From Paraburkholderia sp. CNPSo 3272 (GTDB taxonomy: Bacteria; Pseudomonadota; Gammaproteobacteria; Burkholderiales; Burkholderiaceae): a stretch of DNA of 64,000 nt. Every line of letters starts with the position of its first letter. Position 1 is the stretch's first letter. Made by a program: the position numbers and the translations under genes. The notes under the pieces were generated by a model. It saw only the letters and a program-made list of their open reading frames with translations. It was not told the origin of the DNA and ran no database searches. Shown piece by piece: positions 8,734-17,305 of this stretch. The DNA lies in assembly GCF_024206495.1 (NCBI RefSeq), contig NZ_JAMBPQ010000014.1:113668-177667 (forward strand), read 5' to 3'.

Positions 8734-9690
8734 TTAGCGCGCAAAGCGAATGTCGAGCGAGCGCAGGTAGGTCTGCAGACCGGCATCCTGAAGCGGAATG
8801 ACGTAGGCGGCTTCGTCCGACTCGTTGAAGTGCGCATGCCAGTACCCCGGAGGCGTGACGAATGCCATCCCCGGCTTCCAGTCAACGCGTACCGGATCGA
8901 TGATGTTGCCTTCCTCGTCGACTTCCGTGCCAACCAGCGTGTAGACACCAGGCTTGCAATCCGGAATGAAGTCGAGTGCGATCGACTGATGGCGGTGCGG
9001 CTTTTGCATGGATTGCGGCGCAACCGCGCCGAACATGGCCCACATCGAGTGCGTAACCGTGCGCGTCTGCGGAAAATTCGCGTTCCCGAGCAGCACGCTG
9101 ATGCGGTTGCGCTGGCTTGCGCCGGGGGCTGCCGCGACCTTGTCGAGTTCAGCCTTTGCGCGCGCGGCCGGATAGAGCGTGGGCGCGAAGCGTTGGCGCG
9201 ACACGCGGGTTCCCAGGTAGCTGAGCAGCGGGCCATCGTTGACGTTGTAGATGCGCGCCGTGGCATCCGCGGCCAGCACAGCCTCGTCACCGCCGGGCAG
9301 CGCGAAGAAGTCGCCGGCGCCAAAGCTGAACGCCGAGTCGCCCTGCGAGACCGTGCCACTGCCTTCCAGCACATAAAAGACCTGCGACGTGGCGTTCGGA
9401 TTGACCGAAAGCTTCTCGCCCGCTTCGATACGCAGGAAATTCGCCAGCAGGCCGGGGCCCGTTGCCGGGTAATCGACGCCCAGTGCCTTCGAGAGATCGA
9501 GCGGCACGATACGCGTCGAGCCGCTGTCGTAGAGTTCCGAGAGGAACGAATGATATGGCACGCGCGAGATCAGCTTCGCGCCGATCGGGTTGGCCGAGCT
9601 GGTGTATTCGAAGTATTGGGCGTCACGCGTTGCGGCCTCGTCATCGAGACGAACGGTAGAAACTGCGGTTTTGTCGAGCATGGTAGGCAC
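8734..9690 (-). CDS. Cupin protein, gentisate 1,2-dioxygenase-like
   Basis: 318 residues with two cupin barrels. The C-terminal barrel has the metal-site pattern KPHRHQSIALDFI and a later His in GYWHAHFN; the N-terminal barrel has VFYVLEGSGTV but lacks the His pair. This layout matches the gentisate/1-hydroxy-2-naphthoate dioxygenase family, ring-cleaving Fe(II) enzymes. No other gentisate pathway gene (maleylpyruvate isomerase, fumarylpyruvate hydrolase) is nearby, so the substrate is open. The upstream region contains a long copy of the dispersed repeat (9723-9866). Confidence 0.8.
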   Translation of the reverse strand: MPTMLDKTAVSTVRLDDEAATRDAQYFEYTSSANPIGAKLISRVPYHSFLSELYDSGSTRIVPLDLSKALGVDYPATGPGLLANFLRIEAGEKLSVNPNATSQVFYVLEGSGTVSQGDSAFSFGAGDFFALPGGDEAVLAADATARIYNVNDGPLLSYLGTRVSRQRFAPTLYPAARAKAELDKVAAAPGASQRNRISVLLGNANFPQTRTVTHSMWAMFGAVAPQSMQKPHRHQSIALDFIPDCKPGVYTLVGTEVDEEGNIIDPVRVDWKPGMAFVTPPGYWHAHFNESDEAAYVIPLQDAGLQTYLRSLDIRFAR

Positions 9691-9722
9691 CCTAAGTAAC
9701 GTTGAACTACGGTTCGGGACAC

Positions 9723-9866
9723 AGTGCGCCGCGTCCGGTGTGCGACAGAAGAACGCAGCGTCAACGTCACTATAGGAAGGTTGCCGGCCGGCCAGAACCG
9801 CGGCGAAGGAAAATCAGCTTTGCGCAGAGGGGATAAGGCCACGGGTGAGCCGGCGTTACGCTTTGT
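9723..9866 (-). repeat. Long copy of the dispersed intergenic repeat upstream of the cupin gene
   Basis: About 140 bases aligning with 35828-35974. Shared blocks on the minus strand are GTGGCCTTATC-like sequence, GCAAAGCTGATTTT, GTTCTGGCCGG and CTATAGTGACGTTGACGCTG, ending in TGTCGCACACCGG. It directly precedes the cupin gene in the same orientation and may include its promoter. Confidence 0.65.
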
Positions 9867-10043
9867 CAGGATCGGCGGCGGCTATCAGGCTCAGCAGATC
9901 GGGGGGGACTGCAGGTCTTCGCCCAGGAATGACGTCGCGCGAGCAAGTCGCGAAGACGCATGTGACGAGGTCCATTCAACGCTGCCGGGTCCTTCGGTGC
10001 ACCGCCGATGCAAAGAACCAACGACCGAGCGTGGCGGCGGGGC

Positions 10044-10970
10044 TCAATGCTCCCAGTAGCTTTCCTTGCTGAATAACTCCGCATAGAAGTCGATGAAGGC
10101 GCGAACCTTCGTCGACACTGTCTTCTTGGGCGGATAGACCGCCCAGATAGCGGGCACTGCGGGCGTGGGTTGGACCTCCCATTCCGGCAGCAATCTCACC
10201 AGTTGCCCGGCTTGCACCGCCTCGCCGATTGCCCAGGTTGGCAGCAGGGCGACGCCGCAGCCGGCGACGGCGAGGTCGAGCAGCGAGTCCGTGTCGTCTG
10301 CGCGGATTCGGCCATCGATGCGAACTGCGATTTGACTGGCGTCGGGTCCGGCGGACCGGTCGACGAAGATCCAGCGGTCGTCCGCGGCTAGCGGAAAGCG
10401 CAACGTCACGTGCGTCGACAGCTCCTCGGGAGACGCCGGCGCGCCATACCGCGCCACGTACTGCGGACTCGCGCAGACGACGCGGCGGTGCTGCGCCAGC
10501 CGGCGCGCCATGAGCTGCGAGTCGGGCAATGCGCCGATCCGGATCGCCAGATCGATGCCTGAGTCAATGATCTTGACGACGTCGTCGGTCATCACGGCGT
10601 CGACGTCGATCTTGGGGAAACGCTCCATGAACTCGGGCAGATGACGAATGACATGGCGCCTGCCGAACGCAGCAGGCATGGTCACACGCAAGAGGCCGCG
10701 CGGCGAGCTGTTCAAGGCCGCCGTGACCGCCCGTGCCTCATCGAGGCTCTTCAACACCTGCAGCGCCTGCTCGTAGAACACACGGCCGCCCTCGGTCAGG
10801 ACCAGGCCGCGTGTGGACCGGTTGAAGAGCGCGACCGCCAGATCCTGTTCGAGGTCGGTGATGCAACGGGAAACGGTGGAGGTTTTGACACCGAGCTTCG
10901 CGGCAGCCTGACTCAGGCTGCCCAGTTCGGCTGCGTAGCGAAACGCCCGCATCGCGGAAAAATAGTCCAT
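10044..10970 (-). CDS. LysR-type transcriptional regulator (copy A)
   Basis: 308 residues. N-terminal winged helix (FRYAAELGSLSQAAAKLG...VSRCITDLEQDLAVALFNRSTRGLVLT) and a periplasmic-binding-like effector domain from about residue 90. It belongs to the CrgA/DsdC-like branch with the phrase PRGLLRVTMPAAFGRR. A paralogue of identical length lies at 38408-39334, and similarity continues into the upstream DNA of both. The reading frame is intact here, so this is the likely functional parent. Targets are unknown; the neighbouring cupin and ClC genes are candidates. Confidence 0.93.
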   Translation of the reverse strand: MDYFSAMRAFRYAAELGSLSQAAAKLGVKTSTVSRCITDLEQDLAVALFNRSTRGLVLTEGGRVFYEQALQVLKSLDEARAVTAALNSSPRGLLRVTMPAAFGRRHVIRHLPEFMERFPKIDVDAVMTDDVVKIIDSGIDLAIRIGALPDSQLMARRLAQHRRVVCASPQYVARYGAPASPEELSTHVTLRFPLAADDRWIFVDRSAGPDASQIAVRIDGRIRADDTDSLLDLAVAGCGVALLPTWAIGEAVQAGQLVRLLPEWEVQPTPAVPAIWAVYPPKKTVSTKVRAFIDFYAELFSKESYWEH

Positions 10971-11104
10971 CAGATCGGCGTCCAGAAAACGGGGCGCACC
11001 GGGGCAGGCGTAACGCAGCTACCGTCTTGAACGAGCGATAGCGGCCTACCGACGGTGCCTTGCGAGCCGAGTGTACGACTCCGCGCACGCCGAAGCTATC
11101 CCTT

Positions 11105-11150
11105 TTTTGCAAAGCTGATTTTCTCCGAAGGCAGATCTGCCCGGTCAGCT
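11105..11150 (+). repeat. Core of the dispersed intergenic repeat, copy 3
   Basis: Motif TTTGCAAAGCTGATTTTC followed by GGCAGATCTG and CCGGTCAGC. It lies between the two LysR genes and matches 39469-39515 in the duplicated region. Confidence 0.6.
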
Positions 11151-11174
11151 ACGCAGGCTCGACTTCCATCCCTA

Positions 11175-11441
11175 TCACCGCGCACGGTCTGAAACAGCGC
11201 GACGCGCCTCGCCGACGGCCCGAAAGGCAACATTCACTCGTTCTCTGAACATGGCGCCACTGTCGGTCAGTTCGACGCCCCGCGCGGAACGATAGAAGAG
11301 GACGATACCCAGATCACTCTCGAGGTTGGCGATGTAGCGGGAGACCGTGGAAGCCTCGATGGACAGCCGCTGTGCAGCGAGATTGAAGCTGCCCAGCTCG
11401 GAAACCAGCAGAAAGGCTCGAACCGCTGCATAGTAGTTCAT
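11175..11441 (-). pseudogene. Truncated LysR-type regulator (DNA-binding domain only)
   Basis: An intact LysR helix-turn-helix (AVRAFLLVSELGSFNLAAQRL...VSRYIANLESDLGIVLFYRSARGVELT) starting MNYY at 11441, but the frame stops after 88 residues and no effector domain follows. It is a C-terminally truncated LysR gene. A remnant of the same sequence, under 100 bases, lies at 39540-39635 in the duplicated region. Expression as a stand-alone DNA-binding fragment is possible but not shown. Confidence 0.75.
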
Positions 11442-11576
11442 CTCATGCGTCCTCCAAGCTCGCATTGCTTCCGCTACGGCGACAACTATCCGCCTTATCG
11501 GCGCAAACCCGGCGGCCAACACCTGGCGCCAAGGCTATGCTGTCACCCGTGGGCCGGACGCGCATACACCTCCTGC

Positions 11577-11625
11577 CGCAAAACTCCTTTTTTGTTGCGG
11601 GCGTTCCGCGGCCGGCCAACGCTGG
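11577..11625 (+). repeat. Degenerate copy of the dispersed intergenic repeat
   Basis: GCAAAACTCCTTTTTTG followed by GTTCCGCGGCCGGCCAACG keeps the order of blocks seen in the other copies but with many changes. It lies in the 480-base gap between the truncated LysR gene and the chemoreceptor gene; I see nothing else there. Confidence 0.3.
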
Positions 11626-11922
11626 AAGCGCGAGTACACATCGGCGAATGAAGCAAAGAGCACAAAGTCACGCGAGCAAGAAGCCCATTTCGTCGAAAAC
11701 TCCCTTGCAATTAGCGCCATTAACGCCGACCGACCTGAGCCGAAATCCGAAATACGTCACGCAGATGCGAATCATCTTCGCGGCAAGCGTCATCGCACCA
11801 CGCGTCGTGCATGAACGCCCCATCAACGTGTGCGCTCCTTTCGTGGTGCACGCCGACGTAAGGCCGGGGACCGCGCCATAAGCCCCGCCAATTCACTCGC
11901 GAATTCAAACAGGTGATGAAGC

Positions 11923-13461
11923 ATGAAGCTCAAGATTGGTGCACGACTAATGGCCACATTCGGTGTGGTTCTGGCTTTTCTGTTCGCGATTTGCGTGACA
12001 GCCACCGTGCAGATGGCGCGCATGAGCGCAACGACGCAAACCATCGTCAACATTCGCGCCCAAGAACTCAAACTGGTGAACTCGATTCGAGAAGCGACGC
12101 TCAAACGGACGGTCTTGCTTTACACAGCGCTCGACGAACCCACACCTGAAGCTCAACAAGCGGCCCTCGAACAGGCGCAGGAAATTGGCGATCAGCTCCC
12201 CCCGATCTATCAAGCCATCCCTAGTCTGCTCACGACGGCCGCCGGCCACGCTAGCTTTGACCGCCTGATGCAGGCGCGTGAGCTTTATCGGGAAGCAACG
12301 AAGCCCGTGTTTGCCCAATTGGCGGCGCACGATCTTGTGGCGGCGCGCGCGGCGCTCGCGAAGGCAAGGTCGCTGCGAGTCGCCTTTTTGCAGCAGCAAG
12401 ATGAGTTTCTGAATTTGGCCCAGGGCTTGATGGACAGCGCCGCGAAAAGCACCAGCGACGCGTATGACATGGCCCGCGCCATCCTGTGGGGCGCGGCCGC
12501 ACTCGCGTTCGTCGTGGCATTGGCCCTGTGCACGGCGGTGACGCGTTCCATCGTTCGCCCCTTGCAGCGGGTGGTCGACGGCGCGCATGCCTTGGCGCTG
12601 GGTGACCTGCGTATCCAGATAGCCGTGAAAAGCAACGACGAACTCGGCGATCTGGCCCAGTCGGTGAACAGTGCAGTCAGCAAGCTGGCGACGCTCGTCG
12701 GCGGAGTCAAGCAAGCAGGCTTGTCCATCGCGGCCGCCACCGGGCAGGTAGCGGCAGGAAACACCGACTTGTCGCAGCGTACGGAGGAGCAAGCGGCCTC
12801 GCTCGAGGAAACGGCATCGAGTATGGAAGAGCTGACCGCGACGGTCCGGCAGAACGAGGACAATGCTCACCAGGCCAGCGCGCTGGCAAGCAGCGCATCG
12901 GCGGTCGCAGAGCGCGGCGGAGAAGAGGTTGGCCGCGTGGTCGAGACCATGCACGAGATCTCCGACAGTTCCGCCAAGGTCGCCGATATCGTCAGCGTGA
13001 TCGAGGGCATCGCGTTTCAGACCAACATCCTCGCGCTCAATGCAGCAGTCGAGGCGGCCAGGGCGGGCGAGCAGGGTCGAGGCTTTGCCGTGGTGGCCGG
13101 CGAGGTCCGCACGCTCGCGCAACGCAGCGCGACGGCCGCTCGCGAGGTCAAGCAACTCATCAGCGCATCGGTGGAGCGCGTGGGTGTCGGTTCGCAACTG
13201 GTTGAGAAAGCCGGCAACACAATCCAGGAAGTCGTACAGTCCGTCAAACGGGTGACGGCCATCGTGAGCGAAATCTCGGCGGCGTCGCACGAGCAAAGCG
13301 CGGGCATTGAACAGGTCAACCAGGCTGTCAGCCAGATGGATCAGGTGACGCAACAGAACGCAGCGCTCGTTGAAGAGGCCGCTGCGGCCGCGCAGTCGAT
13401 GGCTGAACAGGCCCAGGCCCTGCGCGACTCCGTGGAGGTGTTCAAGCTCGACGGTCGGTAG
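11923..13461 (+). CDS. Methyl-accepting chemotaxis protein
   Basis: 512 residues. N-terminal membrane helix (about 9-31), a periplasmic four-helix-bundle sensor of about 155 residues, a second membrane helix (about 187-208), HAMP (TRSIVRPLQRVVDGAHALALGDL), and a cytoplasmic signalling domain. The hairpin tip reads IVSVIEGIAFQTNILALNAAVEAARAGEQGRGFAVVAGEVR, the CheA/CheW contact region. Methylation helices such as QRTEEQAASLEETASSMEEL flank it. The C-terminus lacks an NWETF-like CheR tether. No che genes are nearby, so it feeds a chemotaxis system elsewhere. Confidence 0.95.
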   Translation: MKLKIGARLMATFGVVLAFLFAICVTATVQMARMSATTQTIVNIRAQELKLVNSIREATLKRTVLLYTALDEPTPEAQQAALEQAQEIGDQLPPIYQAIPSLLTTAAGHASFDRLMQARELYREATKPVFAQLAAHDLVAARAALAKARSLRVAFLQQQDEFLNLAQGLMDSAAKSTSDAYDMARAILWGAAALAFVVALALCTAVTRSIVRPLQRVVDGAHALALGDLRIQIAVKSNDELGDLAQSVNSAVSKLATLVGGVKQAGLSIAAATGQVAAGNTDLSQRTEEQAASLEETASSMEELTATVRQNEDNAHQASALASSASAVAERGGEEVGRVVETMHEISDSSAKVADIVSVIEGIAFQTNILALNAAVEAARAGEQGRGFAVVAGEVRTLAQRSATAAREVKQLISASVERVGVGSQLVEKAGNTIQEVVQSVKRVTAIVSEISAASHEQSAGIEQVNQAVSQMDQVTQQNAALVEEAAAAAQSMAEQAQALRDSVEVFKLDGR

Positions 13462-13539
13462 TGCGCGAGGCGATGATGTTGACACCTTGGGGCCGGACCT
13501 GGCACCGATACGGGGCCGGAGACGCGGACTGACAACGAT

Positions 13540-13785
13540 TCAGACGCCATCTAGCAATTGGAGTAGCGCCTTGCCCGAGTCGCTCAGCGCAAAGCGCGTA
13601 TCCACGATATCCACCAGCCCGGCGTTCTGCAGCGCGAAATAATCGGGCGTGCCTGCCGTTGCCTCGACAGGTGCAGACGCAAGCAGCAGCAGGACGGCGA
13701 TTTCATGCAGACTCAGCGCCCGCCGCAGACGCGGCGCGGCGTGGGAGCGCGGCTTTGGAGTTTTCCCTTCGCTTTTCATAGACAT
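13540..13785 (-). CDS. Small hypothetical protein
   Basis: 81 residues, basic N-terminus (MSMKSEGKTPKPRSH) then a compact segment with LHEIAVLLLLA, DYFALQNAGLVDIVD and FALSDSGKALLQLL. The second half is reminiscent of a winged-helix fragment (leucine-rich recognition-like helix then a wing), but I do not recognise a family. It faces the chemoreceptor gene; codon use looks coding. Confidence 0.5.
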   Translation of the reverse strand: MSMKSEGKTPKPRSHAAPRLRRALSLHEIAVLLLLASAPVEATAGTPDYFALQNAGLVDIVDTRFALSDSGKALLQLLDGV

Positions 13786-14105
13786 TCAGCGTGTACGGCC
13801 GACGGTTTGCAGTGGCTTCGTCGGTCAGTGCCCGTGAATAATAGGTCTGCGTTGTTTCGCATGCGTTGCAAGGGCCGAGTCCTCCGTTACGCCTGTAACC
13901 TGCGTCTGCCATTGCGCCGCCTGACAACTGGCCCACACACTGCAAAGGGCGTCCGCGTGCGCGAGGCGGCTCCGCGCCACGTTGACTACGACCGTGGTTT
14001 GCTACACCAGCGGTTACGGATGTAATGCACGAGCGCCGAATCGCAACCGGCCAGCAATACGCGAGACCCAAACTCCAGCAAACCCCACCTGACTGGAGCA
14101 AGCAC

Positions 14106-15527
14106 GTGGAAGCCTCTGCACTCCTGCTATCGCGGATACAGTTCGCCGCGACGGTTTCGTTTCACATCATCTTTCCGTCCTTCACCATCGGCCTCGCCGC
14201 CTGGTTGTCCGTGCTCGAGGCCATGCGCCTCGCGACCGGCAACCCGGTCTACCGGCGCGTGTTCGACTTCTGGTTGAAGATCTTCGGCGTCGCGTTCGGC
14301 ATGGGCGTCGTGTCCGGCATCGTCATGGCGTTCCAGTTCGGCACCAACTGGAGCGAGCTGTCGCGCACAAGCGGCCCGATTCAGGGCCCACTGCTCAGCT
14401 ACGAATCCTTTACGGCGTTCGCGCTCGAAGCCACCTTTTTCGGGGTGATGCTGTTCGGACGTAACCGCGTCAAGCCGTGGTTCTATCTGATGTCATGCAT
14501 GCTCGTGGCACTGGGAACCACGCTCTCGGCTTTCTGGATCCTCGTCAACAACTCGTGGATGCAGCATCCGGTGGGCTATATCGTGCAGAACGGTGTCTAC
14601 GTGCCAACCGACTGGGCCGCCATCGTCTTCAACAGCGTCGTCTGGGTTCGCTTTCCGCATATGCTTCTCGCGGCCTATCTGACCACGGCGTTCTGCGTCG
14701 CGGCCGTCGGCGCGTGGTACCTGCTCAAGGACACGAGCCGCGTCGAGGCCACCGTCATGTTCCGCATGGCACTTGGCCTTGCCGCCGTGCTCGTGCCGCT
14801 GCAAATCCTGTTCGGTCACCTGACAGGCGACTACATCCATGACGACCAGCCCGTGAAGTTCGCGGCCGTCGAAGGCCGCTGGGTCGACGAACAGCCGGCT
14901 GCCGAAGTGATCTTCGCGGTGCCCGACGTCAAGGCCGAACGCAATCGCTACGAATGGAAGATTCCGGTGCTGGGCAGTCTCATCGCCTCCAGCACGCTCG
15001 ATTCGCGCGAAGTCGGCCTCAAGGACTTCCCCCTCGCCGATCGCCCGCCGATCCTCGTTCCCTTCTTCGCATTCCGGATCATGGTGGGTTGCGGGATGCT
15101 GATGCTGGCCCTCGCCTGGATCGGCACCTATATGGCGCGGCGCGGCAAGCTGGAGGAACGCAAGTGGCTCCTGTGGCCAGTCGCCCTCAGCTTCCCGCTT
15201 GGCTTCGCCGCCGTCCTCACCGGCTGGTTCACCGCTGAAGTCGGCCGGCAACCCTGGACGGTCTGGGGCGTGCTTCGCACTGCGGACGCGATGACGCCCG
15301 GACTCTCGGCTCACTTCGCCCTCGCGTCGCTCATCATGTACGTGGCCGTCTACGGCTTCATCTTCTGCTTCGGCGTCCACTACATCCTGCGCATCATTCG
15401 CGGCGGCGTTTTCAGCGGCAAGGTGCTCACCGTCTGGAACGGGCACGTCATTCCGCAGACGTACGAGCCGCGCTTGCAGACGAGCGCCGTGCACGCTTCG
15501 TCGCGCACCTCGTCGTCCAACCACTGA
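14106..15527 (+). CDS. cioA: Cyanide-insensitive-type cytochrome bd quinol oxidase, subunit I
   Basis: 473 residues from a GTG at 14106 behind a GGAG ribosome site; an upstream ATG at 14025 gives an unlike N-terminus. Subunit I of the bd-type terminal oxidase reduces O2 to water with quinol electrons in the inner membrane. The first helix carries the haem-ligand His at residue 20 (RIQFAATVSFH), followed by GTNWSELSR and the quinol-side GRQPWTVWGVLRT. The Q-loop is short, typical of the CIO branch rather than long-loop E. coli CydA. It heads a run of six genes. Confidence 0.95.
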   Translation: MEASALLLSRIQFAATVSFHIIFPSFTIGLAAWLSVLEAMRLATGNPVYRRVFDFWLKIFGVAFGMGVVSGIVMAFQFGTNWSELSRTSGPIQGPLLSYESFTAFALEATFFGVMLFGRNRVKPWFYLMSCMLVALGTTLSAFWILVNNSWMQHPVGYIVQNGVYVPTDWAAIVFNSVVWVRFPHMLLAAYLTTAFCVAAVGAWYLLKDTSRVEATVMFRMALGLAAVLVPLQILFGHLTGDYIHDDQPVKFAAVEGRWVDEQPAAEVIFAVPDVKAERNRYEWKIPVLGSLIASSTLDSREVGLKDFPLADRPPILVPFFAFRIMVGCGMLMLALAWIGTYMARRGKLEERKWLLWPVALSFPLGFAAVLTGWFTAEVGRQPWTVWGVLRTADAMTPGLSAHFALASLIMYVAVYGFIFCFGVHYILRIIRGGVFSGKVLTVWNGHVIPQTYEPRLQTSAVHASSRTSSSNH

Positions 15528-15540
15528 TCAGGAGAAAATC

Positions 15541-16530
15541 ATGCTTGACTGGTTCTGGCTGGTCGAACTCGCCTTCGCCCTCGCCGCCTACATCGTGCTC
15601 GACGGCTTCGACCTCGGCGTCGGGATTCTCAGCGGCTTCGCCGCAAGCGCCGCGCGGCGCGACCAGATGGTCGCCTCCATCTCGCCCGTCTGGGACGGCA
15701 ACGGGACCTGGCTCGTGATCGCGGGCACCATTCTGTTCGGGGCGTTCCCGGCGATCTATTCGATCGCGCTCCCGGCGCTCTATGCACCGCTCTCGGCCAT
15801 GCTGGCCGGCCTCATCATGCGCGGCGTTGCGATCGAATTCCGCCACAAGGCGCACGGTTCGCGCTGGGTGTGGAACCTGCTGTTGTTCGCAGGTTCGCTG
15901 CTCGCCGCGTTCGCGCAGGGCGTCGCGCTCGGCGCCTACGCCAGGGGCGTGCCTGTCGAGAACATGCACTACGCCGGCAACGGCTTCGAGTGGGCCACGG
16001 CGTTCCCGTTGTGGTGTGGTCTCGGCGCAGTGCTCTGCTATGGCCTCCTCGGGGCCGGCTGGCTGGTGCTCAAGGGCGAGAGCGACCTGCGCCAGTTTGG
16101 CTGCTCGGCTCTGAACCGCCTGACGCCGATGACGGTCCTTGTTCTCGCGGCGATGTTCGCCGCCACGCTCTTCGACCACCACGTGATCGAAGCACGCTGG
16201 CAGCTTCACCCGGCGCTTTTCGTTCTTCCGTTGCTGAGCCTTGCCACGCTGATCGGCCTGCCACTCGCCGCGCGCCGTGGCGAGGGACGCACGCCCTTCG
16301 TCCTCGCGGCGCTCAGTTGCGCGCTGCTCCTCGTTACGCTCGCGGCGTCCTATCTGCCTTACGTCGTTCCGTTCGATCTCACGATCGACCAGGCGGCCGC
16401 ACCGGCCTCCAGCCAGACCTTCATGTTCTGGGGCGGCGGTCTCTTCGTCCTGCCCATCATCGTCGCCTACACCTACGTGGCGTACGCGGTATTCCGCGGC
16501 CGCGTGTCCAGCGACCATGCCTATCACTGA
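15541..16530 (+). CDS. cioB: Cytochrome bd quinol oxidase, subunit II
   Basis: 329 residues, eight or nine membrane segments. Signatures: YIVLDGFDLGVGIL, SPVWDGNGTWLVIAGTILFGAFP, and RGVAIEFRHKA. It is the partner of CioA, 13 bases downstream, with a GGAG ribosome site before the ATG. I see no CydX-like small subunit after it; lutA starts 31 bases later. Confidence 0.95.
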   Translation: MLDWFWLVELAFALAAYIVLDGFDLGVGILSGFAASAARRDQMVASISPVWDGNGTWLVIAGTILFGAFPAIYSIALPALYAPLSAMLAGLIMRGVAIEFRHKAHGSRWVWNLLLFAGSLLAAFAQGVALGAYARGVPVENMHYAGNGFEWATAFPLWCGLGAVLCYGLLGAGWLVLKGESDLRQFGCSALNRLTPMTVLVLAAMFAATLFDHHVIEARWQLHPALFVLPLLSLATLIGLPLAARRGEGRTPFVLAALSCALLLVTLAASYLPYVVPFDLTIDQAAAPASSQTFMFWGGGLFVLPIIVAYTYVAYAVFRGRVSSDHAYH

Positions 16531-16561
16531 ACCGACCATCTTGTTTGAGGAGACTGCTGCC

Positions 16562-17305
16562 ATGAAGGTCGCCCTATTCATTCCGTGTTTCATTGACTCG
16601 TTTTTCCCCGATGTCGGCATCGCCACGCTCGAGCTGCTCGAGCGCCTCGGCTGCGACGTCGACTATCCGCTCGACCAGACCTGCTGCGGTCAGCCCATGG
16701 GCAATAGCGGCTGCGAGAAACAAGCCGCAGCCACCGAAAACCTCTTCGTGCGCAACTTCACCGGCTACGACTACATCGTCGCGCCGAGCGGCAGCTGCGT
16801 GCACCATGTCCGCGATAACCTCACGGCAGCCGATAAGACCAGCGACGCGCAAAAGGTGCGCCGCAACACCTACGAACTCGTCGAGTTCATCCACGACGTT
16901 TTGCAGGTGCGCGAATTCCCCTGGGCCGAATTTCCGCACAAGGTGGGGCTGCACAACAGCTGCGGCACGCTGCGCAGCCTGAAGACGGCAAGCATGTCGG
17001 AAATCGCGGGGCCGTTCTTCTCGAAGCCGATGACGCTCCTGAACGGCGTCAAAGGCATCGAGTTCATCAAGCCGGACCGGCCCGACGAATGCTGCGGTTT
17101 CGGCGGCACGTTCTGTGTCTCGGAGGCGCCCGTGTCGGCCCGCATGGGCGCGGACAAGGTGCGCGATCACAAGCGCAACGGCGCCGAGTACATCGTCTCG
17201 GCCGACTCCTCGTGCCTGATGCACCAGAAGGGCTGCGCGGACCGCCTCGGACTCGGCCTGAAGTTTATCCATATCGCCCAGATCCTGAACGGAGCACGAG
17301 CATGA
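16562..17305 (+). CDS. lutA: Lactate utilisation protein A (Fe-S oxidoreductase)
   Basis: 247 residues, standard LutA length. Two CCG domains are visible, DQTCCGQPMGNSG and DECCGFGGTF, with LHNSCGTLRSL between them; such cysteine-rich CCG motifs bind Fe-S clusters. LutABC together oxidise L-lactate to pyruvate and pass electrons to the respiratory chain. Start ATG at 16562 follows a GAGGAGACTGCTGCC leader. The TGA overlaps the lutB ATG. Confidence 0.93.
   Translation: MKVALFIPCFIDSFFPDVGIATLELLERLGCDVDYPLDQTCCGQPMGNSGCEKQAAATENLFVRNFTGYDYIVAPSGSCVHHVRDNLTAADKTSDAQKVRRNTYELVEFIHDVLQVREFPWAEFPHKVGLHNSCGTLRSLKTASMSEIAGPFFSKPMTLLNGVKGIEFIKPDRPDECCGFGGTFCVSEAPVSARMGADKVRDHKRNGAEYIVSADSSCLMHQKGCADRLGLGLKFIHIAQILNGARA

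Noticed and set aside
11947..13485. 512-codon minus-strand frame opposite the chemoreceptor
   Set aside because: It is a full-length shadow of a clear MCP gene; its translation has no domain pattern.
14493..15524. Long minus-strand frame opposite cioA
   Set aside because: Charged, low-complexity shadow of the cytochrome gene.
15448..16626. 392-codon minus-strand frame opposite cioB
   Set aside because: Shadow frame rich in Arg and Glu with no family motifs.
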